A DNA stretch of 64,000 nucleotides, taken from contig NZ_AUGP01000025.1 in assembly GCF_000422725.1 (NCBI RefSeq), forward strand, positions 1-64,000, in the 5' to 3' direction. Positions within the stretch are counted from its first letter, which is position 1; each line of letters opens with the position of its first letter. Made by a program: the position numbers and the translations under genes. This DNA comes from Flavobacterium subsaxonicum WB 4.1-42 = DSM 21790. GTDB taxonomy: Bacteria; Bacteroidota; Bacteroidia; Flavobacteriales; Flavobacteriaceae. Of this stretch, positions 42,442-50,831 are shown piece after piece. The notes beneath the pieces were generated by a model, which saw nothing but the letters and a program-made list of their open reading frames with translations, had not been told where the DNA came from and did not search any database.

Positions 42442-42993
42442 TTATGTAATATTATAAGAAGCCATAAGTTCTTGATACTCTGGCGAATTTCTTCTTCTAA
42501 CCGACTCCGACCTTACAATGTCCTGAAGCCTCATAATGCCGTCTAATATCTGTTCCGGCCTTGGTGGGCAGCCCGGTACGTAAACATCTACCGGTATAAC
42601 CTTATCGATGCCCTGTAGTACAGAGTATGTATCGAAAACACCACCCGATGATGCGCAGGCACCCACGGCAATAACCCAGCGTGGCTCGGCCATTTGCTCG
42701 TAAACCTGGCGTAAAATTGGTGCCATTTTTTTGGCAATGGTACCCATTACCAAAAGCATATCGGCCTGGCGTGGCGAAAAGCTCATACGTTCAGACCCAA
42801 AACGGGCCACATCATAATGTGATGCCATAGTGGCCATAAATTCTATACCACAGCAAGATGTTGCAAAAGGCAAAGGCCAAAGCGAGTTGGCACGGGCCAT
42901 ACCCACAACGGTATCTAACTGTGTGGCAAAAAAGCCACTGCCTTCTACCCCCGGAGGAGCGTCGACTAATTTAATATCTTTTGAATTGCTCAT
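42442..42993 (-). CDS. nuoB: NADH-quinone oxidoreductase subunit B
   Basis: A 183-residue PSST-type subunit carrying cluster N2. Tandem Cys in [11 protein letters not shown], then [10 protein letters not shown] and [11 protein letters not shown] supply the four ligands. It donates electrons to quinone. It follows nuoA by 61 bp. Confidence 0.96.
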   Translation of the reverse strand: MSNSKDIKLVDAPPGVEGSGFFATQLDTVVGMARANSLWPLPFATSCCGIEFMATMASHYDVARFGSERMSFSPRQADMLLVMGTIAKKMAPILRQVYEQMAEPRWVIAVGACASSGGVFDTYSVLQGIDKVIPVDVYVPGCPPRPEQILDGIMRLQDIVRSESVRRRNSPEYQELMASYNIT

Positions 42994-43054
42994 TGTAATT
43001 TAGTTTTTGATTATCAGGTATATAGTGCAAAAAGCATACCTAATAGCTCTTTTG

Positions 43055-43420
43055 TTATTCCCACTCAAGGCCTTTTTTCTTCATAACATAGAAAAAGCCT
43101 ACAATAAGCAGGAACATAAATATGCCCATTTTCATTAATCCTTCAAAACCCATATCGCGGAAGTTAACCGCCCATGGGTACATAAATATAACCTCTACGT
43201 CGAACAATACGAAAAGTATGGCTACAAGAAAATATTTTACAGAAAAAGGTATACGGGCGTTACCTACAGACTCTATACCGCACTCAAAGTTTTTGTCTTT
43301 GTTTAACGAGTTTCGTTTTGGCCCCAAAAGGCTTGATACAAAAATAGTTCCAACCACAAAACCTATAGCCAGTAAGGTTTGCATTAATATTGGGAAGTAA
43401 TCTACCTGCGTTGTTTGCAT
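43055..43420 (-). CDS. nuoA: NADH-quinone oxidoreductase subunit A
   Basis: A 121-residue membrane subunit with three helices. KNFECGIESVGNARIPFSVKYFLVAILFVLFDVEVIFMYPWAV has the conserved Cys loop and the acidic FDVE motif. First gene of the nuo operon, 30 bases behind a near-consensus flavobacterial promoter. Confidence 0.95.
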   Translation of the reverse strand: MQTTQVDYFPILMQTLLAIGFVVGTIFVSSLLGPKRNSLNKDKNFECGIESVGNARIPFSVKYFLVAILFVLFDVEVIFMYPWAVNFRDMGFEGLMKMGIFMFLLIVGFFYVMKKKGLEWE

Positions 43421-43450
43421 AAACAGATGCTTAATTTGTGAAACAATTCA

Positions 43451-43482
43451 CAAATATACACGTCATAATGAAACAATTTCAA
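43451..43482 (-). promoter_or_regulatory. nuo operon promoter
   Basis: On the minus strand, TTG (43482-43480), a 21-base spacer and TATATTTG (43458-43451) fit the flavobacterial TTG-N17-23-TAnnTTTG consensus. The expected start lies near 43444, giving a leader of about 25 bases to nuoA. Confidence 0.75.
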
Positions 43483-43650
43483 GGTTTTGTTGAGAGATAA
43501 AGAATATAACCCCAATTTTTATTGGTTCTAAATAAAAGCAAATTTCGCAATGAAATAAGGCATTTCTACGGATTTGCTATAATACTTTTTTAATGTTTAT
43601 CAATTTGGCAGAAAAACATATAAAAAAGTGCATTTAACAATGGTTTAGCA

Positions 43651-43678
43651 TAAAAAAAGCCACCCTATTGGGTGGCTT
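43651..43678 (-). terminator. Terminator of the cold-shock gene
   Basis: The stem GCCACCC/GGGTGGC (43659-43665/43670-43676) is followed on the minus strand by a run of seven T. About 170 bp of featureless AT-rich DNA lie between it and the nuo promoter. Confidence 0.85.
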
Positions 43679-43712
43679 AATTTGTTGGAGGTATTGATAA
43701 ATATATAGTATA

Positions 43713-43910
43713 TTAGTCAATGGCAGCTACCTGAGCAGCTACTTTACCTTTTTTGCCGTCTTCTTCAACATAGCTCACTTTGTCACCTTCTCTTAGGCCT
43801 TCAACCTGAAGTCCTGTAGCGTGTACAAAAATGTCTTTGCCTGTTTCGTCGTCTGTAATGAATCCAAAACCTTTAGATTCAATAAAAAATTTTACTTTGC
43901 CTGTTCGCAT
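43713..43910 (-). CDS. Cold-shock domain protein
   Basis: A 65-residue CspA-family nucleic-acid chaperone. RNP1 is KGFGFI and RNP2 is DIFVH; the start MRTGKVKFFIESKGFGFI is typical. It binds single-stranded RNA or DNA and melts secondary structure. Its gene has its own promoter, a leader of about 30 bases and its own terminator. The leader is much shorter than in E. coli cspA, so a long thermosensor leader is absent. Confidence 0.95.
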   Translation of the reverse strand: MRTGKVKFFIESKGFGFITDDETGKDIFVHATGLQVEGLREGDKVSYVEEDGKKGKVAAQVAAID

Positions 43911-43941
43911 TATGCAATAAAAAAAATAATTAATAATGCTC

Positions 43942-43970
43942 CAAAGGTAAAATTAATATTGACACTACAA
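43942..43970 (-). promoter_or_regulatory. Cold-shock gene promoter
   Basis: On the minus strand, TTG (43970-43968), an 18-base spacer and TACCTTTG (43949-43942) match the flavobacterial consensus. Confidence 0.7.
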
Positions 43971-44072
43971 AGCGAAACGTTAAAAAAATTAAATAATAAT
44001 TAATTTAACCTTCTGTTTTTTATTATGTTGTAAATTTTATTACAGTTTAACTGTAGGTTTTACCTGTTAAAA

Positions 44073-45821
44073 CTATCCTCTTAATTTTATATGTAATTCG
44101 GTTAATTGGGTCTCATCTATTGTAGACGGCGCATCGATCATTACATCGCGCCCAGAGTTGTTTTTAGGGAATGCTATAAAGTCTCTTATCGTTTCCTGGC
44201 CACCTAATATGGCAACAAGCCTGTCGAAACCAAAAGCAAGGCCGCCGTGTGGCGGTGCGCCATACTGAAAGGCATCCATAAGGAAGCCAAACTGTGCTTT
44301 AGCCTGCTCTTCTGTAAAGCCCAAATATTTAAACATAAGTGCCTGCGTGGCCTTATCGTGTATCCTGATAGATCCGCCGCCAATTTCGTTACCGTTAAGC
44401 ACTAAATCGTAAGCGTTGGCACGTACTGCGCCCGGATTGGTTTCCAAAAGTGAAATATCTTCCGGTTTTGGCGATGTAAACGGGTGGTGCATGGCGTGGA
44501 ACCTCTGGCTATCTTCATCCCACTCTAATAATGGGAAGTCTACTACCCAAAGCGGAGCAAAAACCTCCGGGTTGCGCAGGCCAAGGCGTGTGGCAAGCTC
44601 CATACGCAGGGCACTAAGGCGTGTGCGTGTTTTATGGGCATCGCCGCTTAGTACTACTATAAGGTCGCCCGGTTGTGCGCCTGTAATTTGTGCCCATTGC
44701 TGTAAATCGGCAGCATCATAAAATTTATCTACAGATGATTTTATAGAGCCATCTGCCTCATACTTGGCATAAACCATACCGCTGGCACCTACCTGTGGGC
44801 GTTTTACCCACTCTATAAGCTCGTCTATTTGCTTGCGGGTGTACGATGCCGCGCCTGGAACTGCAATACCTACAACAAGCTCTGAGTTATTAAAAACCGC
44901 AAAGTCTTTGTGCTGCGCCACTGCGTTAAGCTCGCCAAACTCCATCCCAAAACGAATGTCCGGTTTATCGTTACCGTATTTTTTCATGGCCTCATCATAC
45001 GTCATACGAGGAAAAGCGCCTGTATCAATACCTTTAACCTGTTTAAGCAGGTGGCTTGCAAGGCCTTCAAAGGTTTGTATAATGTCTTCCTGCTCTACAA
45101 AAGCCATTTCGCAGTCTATTTGTGTAAACTCCGGCTGGCGGTCGGCACGAAGGTCCTCATCCCTAAAGCATTTAACAATCTGGAAGTATTTATCCATACC
45201 GCCCACCATAAGCAGCTGCTTAAAGGTTTGTGGCGATTGCGGAAGGGCATAAAACTGGCCCTGGTTCATGCGGCTTGGCACCACAAAGTCGCGTGCGCCC
45301 TCTGGGGTAGATTTTATAAGCACCGGTGTTTCTACCTCTACAAAGTTTTGTGCCGAAAGGTAGTTACGTACCTCCATGGCTACTTTGTGGCGAAACAGCA
45401 GGCTGTTTTTTACCGGGTTACGGCGAATATCAAGGTAACGGTATTTCATACGAATGTCTTCGCCACCGTCTGTTTCATCTTCTATAGTAAAAGGTGGGGT
45501 AATAGAGGCATTAAGTACTGTAAGTTCGCTTACTAATATCTCAATATCTCCGGTAGCCATAGCTGCGTTTTTACTTTCGCGCTCTATAACTGTACCCTTA
45601 ACCTGTATAACAAATTCCCTGCCCAGGGTAGTAGCAAGCTCCAGCACCTCTTTTTGTGTGCGCTGTTCGTCAAAAATAAGCTGGGTTATGCCATAGCGAT
45701 CTCGTAGGTCTACCCATATCATAAACCCTTTGTTACGCGATTTTTGCACCCATCCTGCAAGTGTTACTTCCTGATTAATATGCGAGGCGTTAAGCTGCCC
45801 GCAATTGTGGCTTCTATACAT
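44073..45821 (-). CDS. aspS: Aspartate--tRNA ligase
   Basis: A 582-residue class II aminoacyl-tRNA synthetase. The start [32 protein letters not shown] at 45821 matches the family N-terminal OB-fold; the frame to 45845 adds 8 residues. Motif 2 is seen in [26 protein letters not shown] and motif 3 in [15 protein letters not shown]. The bacterial GAD insertion lies between them. It charges tRNA-Asp in the cytoplasm. A -7 box TAAATTTG (45850-45843, minus) lies 21 bases before the ATG. Confidence 0.96.
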   Translation of the reverse strand: MYRSHNCGQLNASHINQEVTLAGWVQKSRNKGFMIWVDLRDRYGITQLIFDEQRTQKEVLELATTLGREFVIQVKGTVIERESKNAAMATGDIEILVSELTVLNASITPPFTIEDETDGGEDIRMKYRYLDIRRNPVKNSLLFRHKVAMEVRNYLSAQNFVEVETPVLIKSTPEGARDFVVPSRMNQGQFYALPQSPQTFKQLLMVGGMDKYFQIVKCFRDEDLRADRQPEFTQIDCEMAFVEQEDIIQTFEGLASHLLKQVKGIDTGAFPRMTYDEAMKKYGNDKPDIRFGMEFGELNAVAQHKDFAVFNNSELVVGIAVPGAASYTRKQIDELIEWVKRPQVGASGMVYAKYEADGSIKSSVDKFYDAADLQQWAQITGAQPGDLIVVLSGDAHKTRTRLSALRMELATRLGLRNPEVFAPLWVVDFPLLEWDEDSQRFHAMHHPFTSPKPEDISLLETNPGAVRANAYDLVLNGNEIGGGSIRIHDKATQALMFKYLGFTEEQAKAQFGFLMDAFQYGAPPHGGLAFGFDRLVAILGGQETIRDFIAFPKNNSGRDVMIDAPSTIDETQLTELHIKLRG

Positions 45822-45842
45822 TACATGTAATTTTTTGTGCTG

Positions 45843-45850
45843 CAAATTTA
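45843..45850 (-). promoter_or_regulatory. -7 box for aspS
   Basis: TAAATTTG on the minus strand, 21 bases before the chosen ATG. No TTG at the -33 distance. Confidence 0.4.
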
Positions 45851-45893
45851 GTAACTATTACCAATAATGTCTAAAAGCAGCAAAAAAACATTT

Positions 45894-46445
45894 TTATTTA
45901 CGCTTTTTAGACTTATCCGTCTCTTTAAAAGACTGTACAATCTTTTCCATTTGTACGTCGTGTTTTTCCCGGTTATCGGCATGTGTCCAGGTTATTATCT
46001 GGTAGTAATAGTTTTTACCCTCTACATAAGCCAGTTTCCAGTATACAGGTATGCTGTCTATTGTGCCGGTTATGCTTGCTGTTGCGGCAGCGCGTTTATT
46101 TATTTTTAAGGGCTTTAATTTTAGTATGGTGTCAAATTCGGTACCTTCGTTTAAAGATTCTGTCAAATAATTACAGTAACCTTTAAAATCGGTGGTGTAA
46201 CCCATATCATTTTCGGTAAAATTATAGTGTACATCGCGCTTATCTTCATCTAATACAATTACATAAAAATCCGAGTTAATATCCTGGTATTGTAAAGAGG
46301 CATGGTCGTTAAGATTGGTGGCAAGGCTAAACGAAGCTGGCAATTCCAGGCTATACCTGCCTTTAACTTTTATTAGCTGGGGTTGTTCCTGGCACGATGT
46401 AATAAATAATACAACAAAAGCGGCAAGCAATAATTTTATTTTCAT
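45894..46445 (-). CDS. Hypothetical lipoprotein, 183 aa
   Basis: Lipoprotein signal MKIKLLLAAFVVLFITSC with the lipobox Cys at 18. The rest resembles small PsbP/DUF1795-like domains by its pattern (GRYSLELPASFSLATNLNDHASLQY; a central ITGTIDSIPVYWKLAYVEGKNYYYQIITWT strand pair; a basic tail DKSKKRK), but I cannot confirm the family. Probably an envelope protein. It is divergent from the TlpA-like gene and lies 72 bp upstream of aspS on the same strand. Confidence 0.65.
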   Translation of the reverse strand: MKIKLLLAAFVVLFITSCQEQPQLIKVKGRYSLELPASFSLATNLNDHASLQYQDINSDFYVIVLDEDKRDVHYNFTENDMGYTTDFKGYCNYLTESLNEGTEFDTILKLKPLKINKRAAATASITGTIDSIPVYWKLAYVEGKNYYYQIITWTHADNREKHDVQMEKIVQSFKETDKSKKRK

Positions 46446-46582
46446 AGTAATGGTACGGTATTGGTTAAGCTAAATGTAGTAAAAATGAGATAAATCTTTA
46501 AGGCATTAAAATATTTATTGCTTTATATGGTTATCTCATGTACTAACGTTAATTTTACGTCTATCAAATAACGAATTTAATT

Positions 46583-47575
46583 ATGAAAAAAATCCTGTTA
46601 CTCTTGCTTTTCGTAGCCACAGGCGCATTTGCCCAAGCCGATAAAGTAAAATTTACTGCAAAAATAGAAAACCGAAACAGCGACTCGCTGGTTGTAAGGT
46701 CGCGCAACTTTACTAAAACTTTAAAAGCCGATAAAAAAGGGGCATTTGCCGATGCCTTTGCTGTACCAGAGGCCGGCCTGTACCAATTGTTTGACGGTGC
46801 CGAGTATGCTACGCTCTACCTTAAAAACGGTTACGACCTTAGTATGACTATGGATGCCAAAAAATTTGACGAATCTATTGCTTTTAAAGGTAAAGGGGCT
46901 AAAGAGAACAACCTACTTGCCCAAAAAACCATAGGTGATGAAAACCTGGTTGCCGATCTTAGTACTGCTTCTACCGATGAGGCTGCCGTAGATAAGTTTC
47001 TTATTGCAAGGAACGCCAAGTATGAGGCTGCACTTGCCGATAAAGATATTGATGCAGAATTTAGGACTATGGTAAGCCACCAGCTTAAAGCCGAAGGCGA
47101 GCAACTTAAAGGTATGGCTGAGCAAAGTATGAAAGCTAATAAAATGAAAGGGCAGCAATCTCCTACTTTTGCGTACGAAAATTACAAGGGCGGTACTACC
47201 AAACTGGAAGATTTTAAAGGTAAATACGTATATATAGATGTTTGGGCTACTTGGTGTGGGCCTTGCCGCCAGGAAATTCCGTATTTACAAGAAGTAGAAA
47301 AAAAATACGAAGGCAAGAATATTGAATTTGTAAGCCTTTCTATAGATACTAAAAAGGATTACGAAAAATGGAGAAAGATGGTAGGCGATAAATCGTTAGG
47401 CGGTGTGCAGATTATTGCAGATAACGATTGGAAATCTGCCTTTACTACAGCTTATGGTGTTAACTCTATACCAAGGTTTATATTAATAGACCCGCAGGGT
47501 AAAGTGGTTGAAGCCGATGCTAAACGCCCATCTGACCCTGCTTTACAGGCACAATTGGATAAATTGCTAAAATAG
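46583..47575 (+). CDS. TlpA/ResA-like thiol-disulfide oxidoreductase
   Basis: A 330-residue exported protein: signal peptide (ending AFAQ), an N-terminal DUF4369-like beta domain (about 20-110), a helical linker (110-185) and a C-terminal thioredoxin fold (190-330). The active site is Trp224-Cys225-Gly-Pro-Cys228 (WATWCGPCRQEIP), and the cis-Pro loop is NSIPRFILID. It would reduce or shuffle disulfides in the periplasm, for example in cytochrome maturation. DUF4369-TlpA fusions are common in Bacteroidota. Single gene with its own terminator. Confidence 0.92.
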   Translation: MKKILLLLLFVATGAFAQADKVKFTAKIENRNSDSLVVRSRNFTKTLKADKKGAFADAFAVPEAGLYQLFDGAEYATLYLKNGYDLSMTMDAKKFDESIAFKGKGAKENNLLAQKTIGDENLVADLSTASTDEAAVDKFLIARNAKYEAALADKDIDAEFRTMVSHQLKAEGEQLKGMAEQSMKANKMKGQQSPTFAYENYKGGTTKLEDFKGKYVYIDVWATWCGPCRQEIPYLQEVEKKYEGKNIEFVSLSIDTKKDYEKWRKMVGDKSLGGVQIIADNDWKSAFTTAYGVNSIPRFILIDPQGKVVEADAKRPSDPALQAQLDKLLK

Positions 47576-47597
47576 GCAAATAGCCCAAAACCCTTAT

Positions 47598-47624
47598 AAA
47601 CCCTGCCATTGGCAGGGTTTTTTT
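47598..47624 (+). terminator. Terminator after the TlpA-like gene
   Basis: The stem aaaccctgcc/ggcagggttt (47598-47607/47611-47620) has a 3-base loop and is followed by T's. Confidence 0.85.
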
Positions 47625-47681
47625 ATTTTTCCAATGTTAAGTTTTACTCAATGTTACCAAATTGTTAAGCCAACGTGTCTT

Positions 47682-47708
47682 TTGTGTAAATAATATTTAA
47701 TATATTTG
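47682..47708 (+). promoter_or_regulatory. Promoter of the MORN-repeat gene
   Basis: TTG (47682-47684), a 16-base spacer and TATATTTG (47701-47708). The spacer is one base shorter than the usual range. Confidence 0.55.
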
Positions 47709-47745
47709 TTTTAAGAATATGTATAACCTTAAACACTAAACAGAT

Positions 47746-48093
47746 ATGAAAAAGATAATAGTTGCCGGAATGTTACTTTTTGCAGGTGTAATATCAGCCC
47801 AGTCAGTTAAACCAACACACGAAATAGAGAACAATATAATAAAATCTACTTACTTTTATGATAACGGAAACGTAAAACAATCCGGTTATTATAAAGATGG
47901 TAAACTGCATGGTAGCTGGGTTGCCTATAACGAAGATGGCACCAAACAATCTATGGGCGAGTATGTAAACGGACAAAAATCAGGTAAATGGTTTTTCTGG
48001 ACCGGGTCTGTACTTAACGAAGTAGATTACTCTAACAGCAGGATAGCCGACATTAAAAAATGGTCTAAAGATGCTATTGCCGTAAATAAATAA
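47746..48093 (+). CDS. Secreted MORN-repeat protein (YwqK-like), 115 aa
   Basis: Signal peptide MKKIIVAGMLLFAGVISAQ, then three MORN-like repeats: YDNGNVKQSGYYKDGKLHGSW, YNEDGTKQSMGEYVNGQKSGKW and WTGSVLNEVDY. The pattern matches the so-called YwqK antitoxin family, a name that rests on little evidence. Here the protein is exported, so it is more likely a periplasmic or surface scaffold than an antitoxin. Monocistronic with its own promoter and a perfect terminator. Confidence 0.85.
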   Translation: MKKIIVAGMLLFAGVISAQSVKPTHEIENNIIKSTYFYDNGNVKQSGYYKDGKLHGSWVAYNEDGTKQSMGEYVNGQKSGKWFFWTGSVLNEVDYSNSRIADIKKWSKDAIAVNK

Positions 48094-48117
48094 AATTACA
48101 TACGTATACCAAATAAT

Positions 48118-48141
48118 AAAGGCAGCCAATTGGCTGCCTTT
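48118..48141. terminator. 24-bp perfect palindromic terminator
   Basis: aaaggcagccaa and its exact complement lie between the convergent MORN and T9SS cargo genes. T-rich DNA follows on the + side. Confidence 0.8.
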
Positions 48142-48148
48142 GTGTTTT

Positions 48149-50824
48149 TTAGTCCATACGGTTAATGTAAACCCAGCCCGTTTGGGTGGTTTTATCTTCA
48201 AAATAAACAATGTAGTAATAGGTGCCCGTTGGCAAATTGTTATTGTTATTGTCTTGGCCCTGCCACTGGTTGGTGTAGTTTGTAAAATTGTAAACCTGTT
48301 TGCCGTAGCGGTTAAAAATTTCAAGTTTGCTAACGGTTCCCATTGCGGTTAGGTCAAACGTGTCGTTCATACCGTCGCCATTTGGCGATATGCCTTTTGG
48401 TATAAATGGTGGCGGGCAATCCACACAAGGTTCGGGCGGGCAGGTATCACACGGGTCCGGCGGGCAATTATCGCAAGGCACTGGCTCGGTAGGGCAGGTA
48501 AGGCATGGCGTATCGGTATCGGTAGCCTCGTTATTAGCAAGGTCCGGATCGGGGATATCGCTCTGTACAGTTGCCGTGTTAACAAGGTTGCCCTCAAAAT
48601 TGTCGGGTATTGTTACCGTTACCGTATAGGTTATACTTTCGCCTTCGCCAAGGCTTGCAGCGGTTTGTTGTAAAGTTCCGCTGCCGCTTGATGCATCGCT
48701 GCCCGTCCATTGCATAGTGGTTATGCCTGCGGGCATAGCATCATACGTTACTACATTATAAGCTGTAGAAGGCCCGTTATTGGTAACCGTAATGGTATAT
48801 GTAACAACAGTGCCGGCCTGGTACTCCTCCTGGTTGTTGGTTTTAGTTATTTCAAGATCAGATTCTATAACCACATTGGTTATGGTAGCATCTTCAACGG
48901 CTGTGGTTTCAGGATTGTCAGAACTTGTCTTAACAAATATCTCGTTATACGTTTCGCCAATAACGGTTGCCTGGTTAATTACAACCCCGGCAGCAGCATC
49001 CGCATCGGTAATAGTATGCTGGGCTGTAATGGTAACGCTCTCGCCGGGAGTTAGCTGTGCTACCTGGCTGGGAATGATACTGCCTGCATTGGCGTTATCG
49101 TCATCTACAGTTATATCGTGCACCGTAACGTTACCCGTATTGGTAAGCACAAGAGTGTAGGTTATAACATCGCCCACATTATGATAAACACTACTTTGTG
49201 CGGCTTTGCTTAAATACAACTGCCCGTTAGGCGTTACCGATGCCGTGTTGTTAGCAAGATTGGTATCGTTATTAAGCCCCGTTACGGTAGCAGTATTGGT
49301 GTGGTTGCCTGTAATGTTTACCTGCGCCGATATGTATAATTCTACCTCGTTATCCACAGCCAGATCGCCAATATCCCAAATACCTGTAATGTTATTATAA
49401 GTTAAGGCAGTGGTGGTGTGCGATGTGTAAGTGTACCCGGATGGTAAAACATCGGTAACTACTACGGCATTATTATTTTGCGGCCCGTTATTCTTTGCGG
49501 TAAGCTTAAAAGTAACCTGCCCGTTTACAACATCGGTAATTTCTTTAGTAATCTGTAAATCGCTGCATACGGTTGCGGCTACAGGTTCCGACTGATTGGT
49601 TATTCCGCACGGCATCGTACCCGTTACGGTGTAATTGCCCGTTGCAACAGGGCTGTATTGTGCGGCTGTAGCACCTGCAATAGCTATTCCGTTAAGGTAC
49701 CACTGGTAAGGCTCCATGCCCGGTGTAGCGGTAATAAAACTGTTGCAATTATCGGTTTGTGTTAACACCGGTGTATCCATAGGCACGCTGTACGGAATAA
49801 GCACCATACAGTAACTATTATCGGTAATTTTTATGCTGTAGTCCTCAATGTTTGTGCCCGGGGTTACAGTGTACTGTGGCCCTGTTGCGCCTTGTATGGC
49901 AATACCCTGATAATACCATTGGTATATGGCAGCAGTGCTTAGCGGCTGCGTTGGCGTTGCGGTAAGTACAGCCCCATTAATGCAAACATCGCCATAATCT
50001 ACCTCAAATACCGGGGTTTCATTCAACACAAGGTTGTCGAATAGAAAATATGGAGAGCACTGGTCTGGCGGGTACAGTGAAGAGAACATAGGGTAGTTGG
50101 GGGGCAGGATACCCTCGGGCGGACCTATGCTTATGGCCTTAATGTTTGTGGGAGGCGTAAAGTTAAGGGTTAGCTCAGCCCACTGCATGGCAGGGGTGTA
50201 AGTAGCGCTGCCTAACACAATCCACGATGGGTCGGCTGTGGGCTCGTTCATGCTCCAAACCTGTATATTGTTACAGTTAGCCGAACCATATATGGTTACT
50301 TCTACGGGCTCATAATCGGGTATTGAGCTGCATACAACACCGGCAGGATGGTATACCGTGTTTGTTAATGCAAAACAGGCAATATGCATTTTAAGGGTAT
50401 AATTTGTACTGGTCTGCAATTCTGATGGCAGGCACATGGCCAGATACTCTTTATAGCTGTTTATAAAAGCGGCGCCTACAACACCGTTACCATGCGGAAA
50501 AGGGTACAGCCCTGTAGTGGCAAAATCCTGCAGCAAAAAGCCGCAGGAATTATAATAATCGGTGGTGGTAAACATGCTACCCTGCACCCACGATGAGCTG
50601 TAGTTGAGCTGTCCGTAGGTACTGGGGCATTGCGAATACTCTTCGAAAGAAGAATTAAGCAAAAGCGATGGTAACTGGCAGGTGCACTCCGGGTCGTTAA
50701 GATCTGCAAGACCGTCGCCGTCATCGTCTATGCCGTTATCGCAAATTTCAACACCCTGTGCAGATACCGTACAGGTAAATAAAAACAACTGTATAAAGAA
50801 CAGTAATACAATACTTTTTTTCAT
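48149..50824 (-). CDS. T9SS type B cargo protein with DUF11 repeats and Cys/Pro hinge
   Basis: An 891-residue surface or secreted protein. Order: signal peptide (ending VSAQG); a Ca2+-loop-like motif (DNGIDDDGDGLADLNDPEC, about 28-46); an N-terminal adhesin-like domain with several Cys; two Ig-like segments (about 275-415); three DUF11-type repeats, each opening with LQITKEI, LYLSKAA or LEITKTN; a Pro/Cys hinge with four PC-x-x-CP-like units; and a C-terminal gliding-motility (CHU_C) domain with PKGISPNGDGMNDTF and GKQVYNF. The last domain directs export by the type IX system, usually with attachment through SprF-like partners. Role probably adhesion. It lies 7 bp after the type A cargo gene. 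Confidence 0.88.
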   Translation of the reverse strand: MKKSIVLLFFIQLFLFTCTVSAQGVEICDNGIDDDGDGLADLNDPECTCQLPSLLLNSSFEEYSQCPSTYGQLNYSSSWVQGSMFTTTDYYNSCGFLLQDFATTGLYPFPHGNGVVGAAFINSYKEYLAMCLPSELQTSTNYTLKMHIACFALTNTVYHPAGVVCSSIPDYEPVEVTIYGSANCNNIQVWSMNEPTADPSWIVLGSATYTPAMQWAELTLNFTPPTNIKAISIGPPEGILPPNYPMFSSLYPPDQCSPYFLFDNLVLNETPVFEVDYGDVCINGAVLTATPTQPLSTAAIYQWYYQGIAIQGATGPQYTVTPGTNIEDYSIKITDNSYCMVLIPYSVPMDTPVLTQTDNCNSFITATPGMEPYQWYLNGIAIAGATAAQYSPVATGNYTVTGTMPCGITNQSEPVAATVCSDLQITKEITDVVNGQVTFKLTAKNNGPQNNNAVVVTDVLPSGYTYTSHTTTALTYNNITGIWDIGDLAVDNEVELYISAQVNITGNHTNTATVTGLNNDTNLANNTASVTPNGQLYLSKAAQSSVYHNVGDVITYTLVLTNTGNVTVHDITVDDDNANAGSIIPSQVAQLTPGESVTITAQHTITDADAAAGVVINQATVIGETYNEIFVKTSSDNPETTAVEDATITNVVIESDLEITKTNNQEEYQAGTVVTYTITVTNNGPSTAYNVVTYDAMPAGITTMQWTGSDASSGSGTLQQTAASLGEGESITYTVTVTIPDNFEGNLVNTATVQSDIPDPDLANNEATDTDTPCLTCPTEPVPCDNCPPDPCDTCPPEPCVDCPPPFIPKGISPNGDGMNDTFDLTAMGTVSKLEIFNRYGKQVYNFTNYTNQWQGQDNNNNNLPTGTYYYIVYFEDKTTQTGWVYINRMD

Positions 50825-50831
50825 TAGATGG

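Noticed and set aside
44910..45536. 208-codon + strand ORF inside aspS
   Set aside because: A long antisense frame opposite conserved synthetase motifs; its residue pattern (rich in His, Lys, Val, Phe) is typical of a shadow frame.
47746..48093. Toxin-antitoxin role for the YwqK-like protein
   Set aside because: It has a signal peptide and no adjacent toxin gene; MORN repeats alone do not support an antitoxin.
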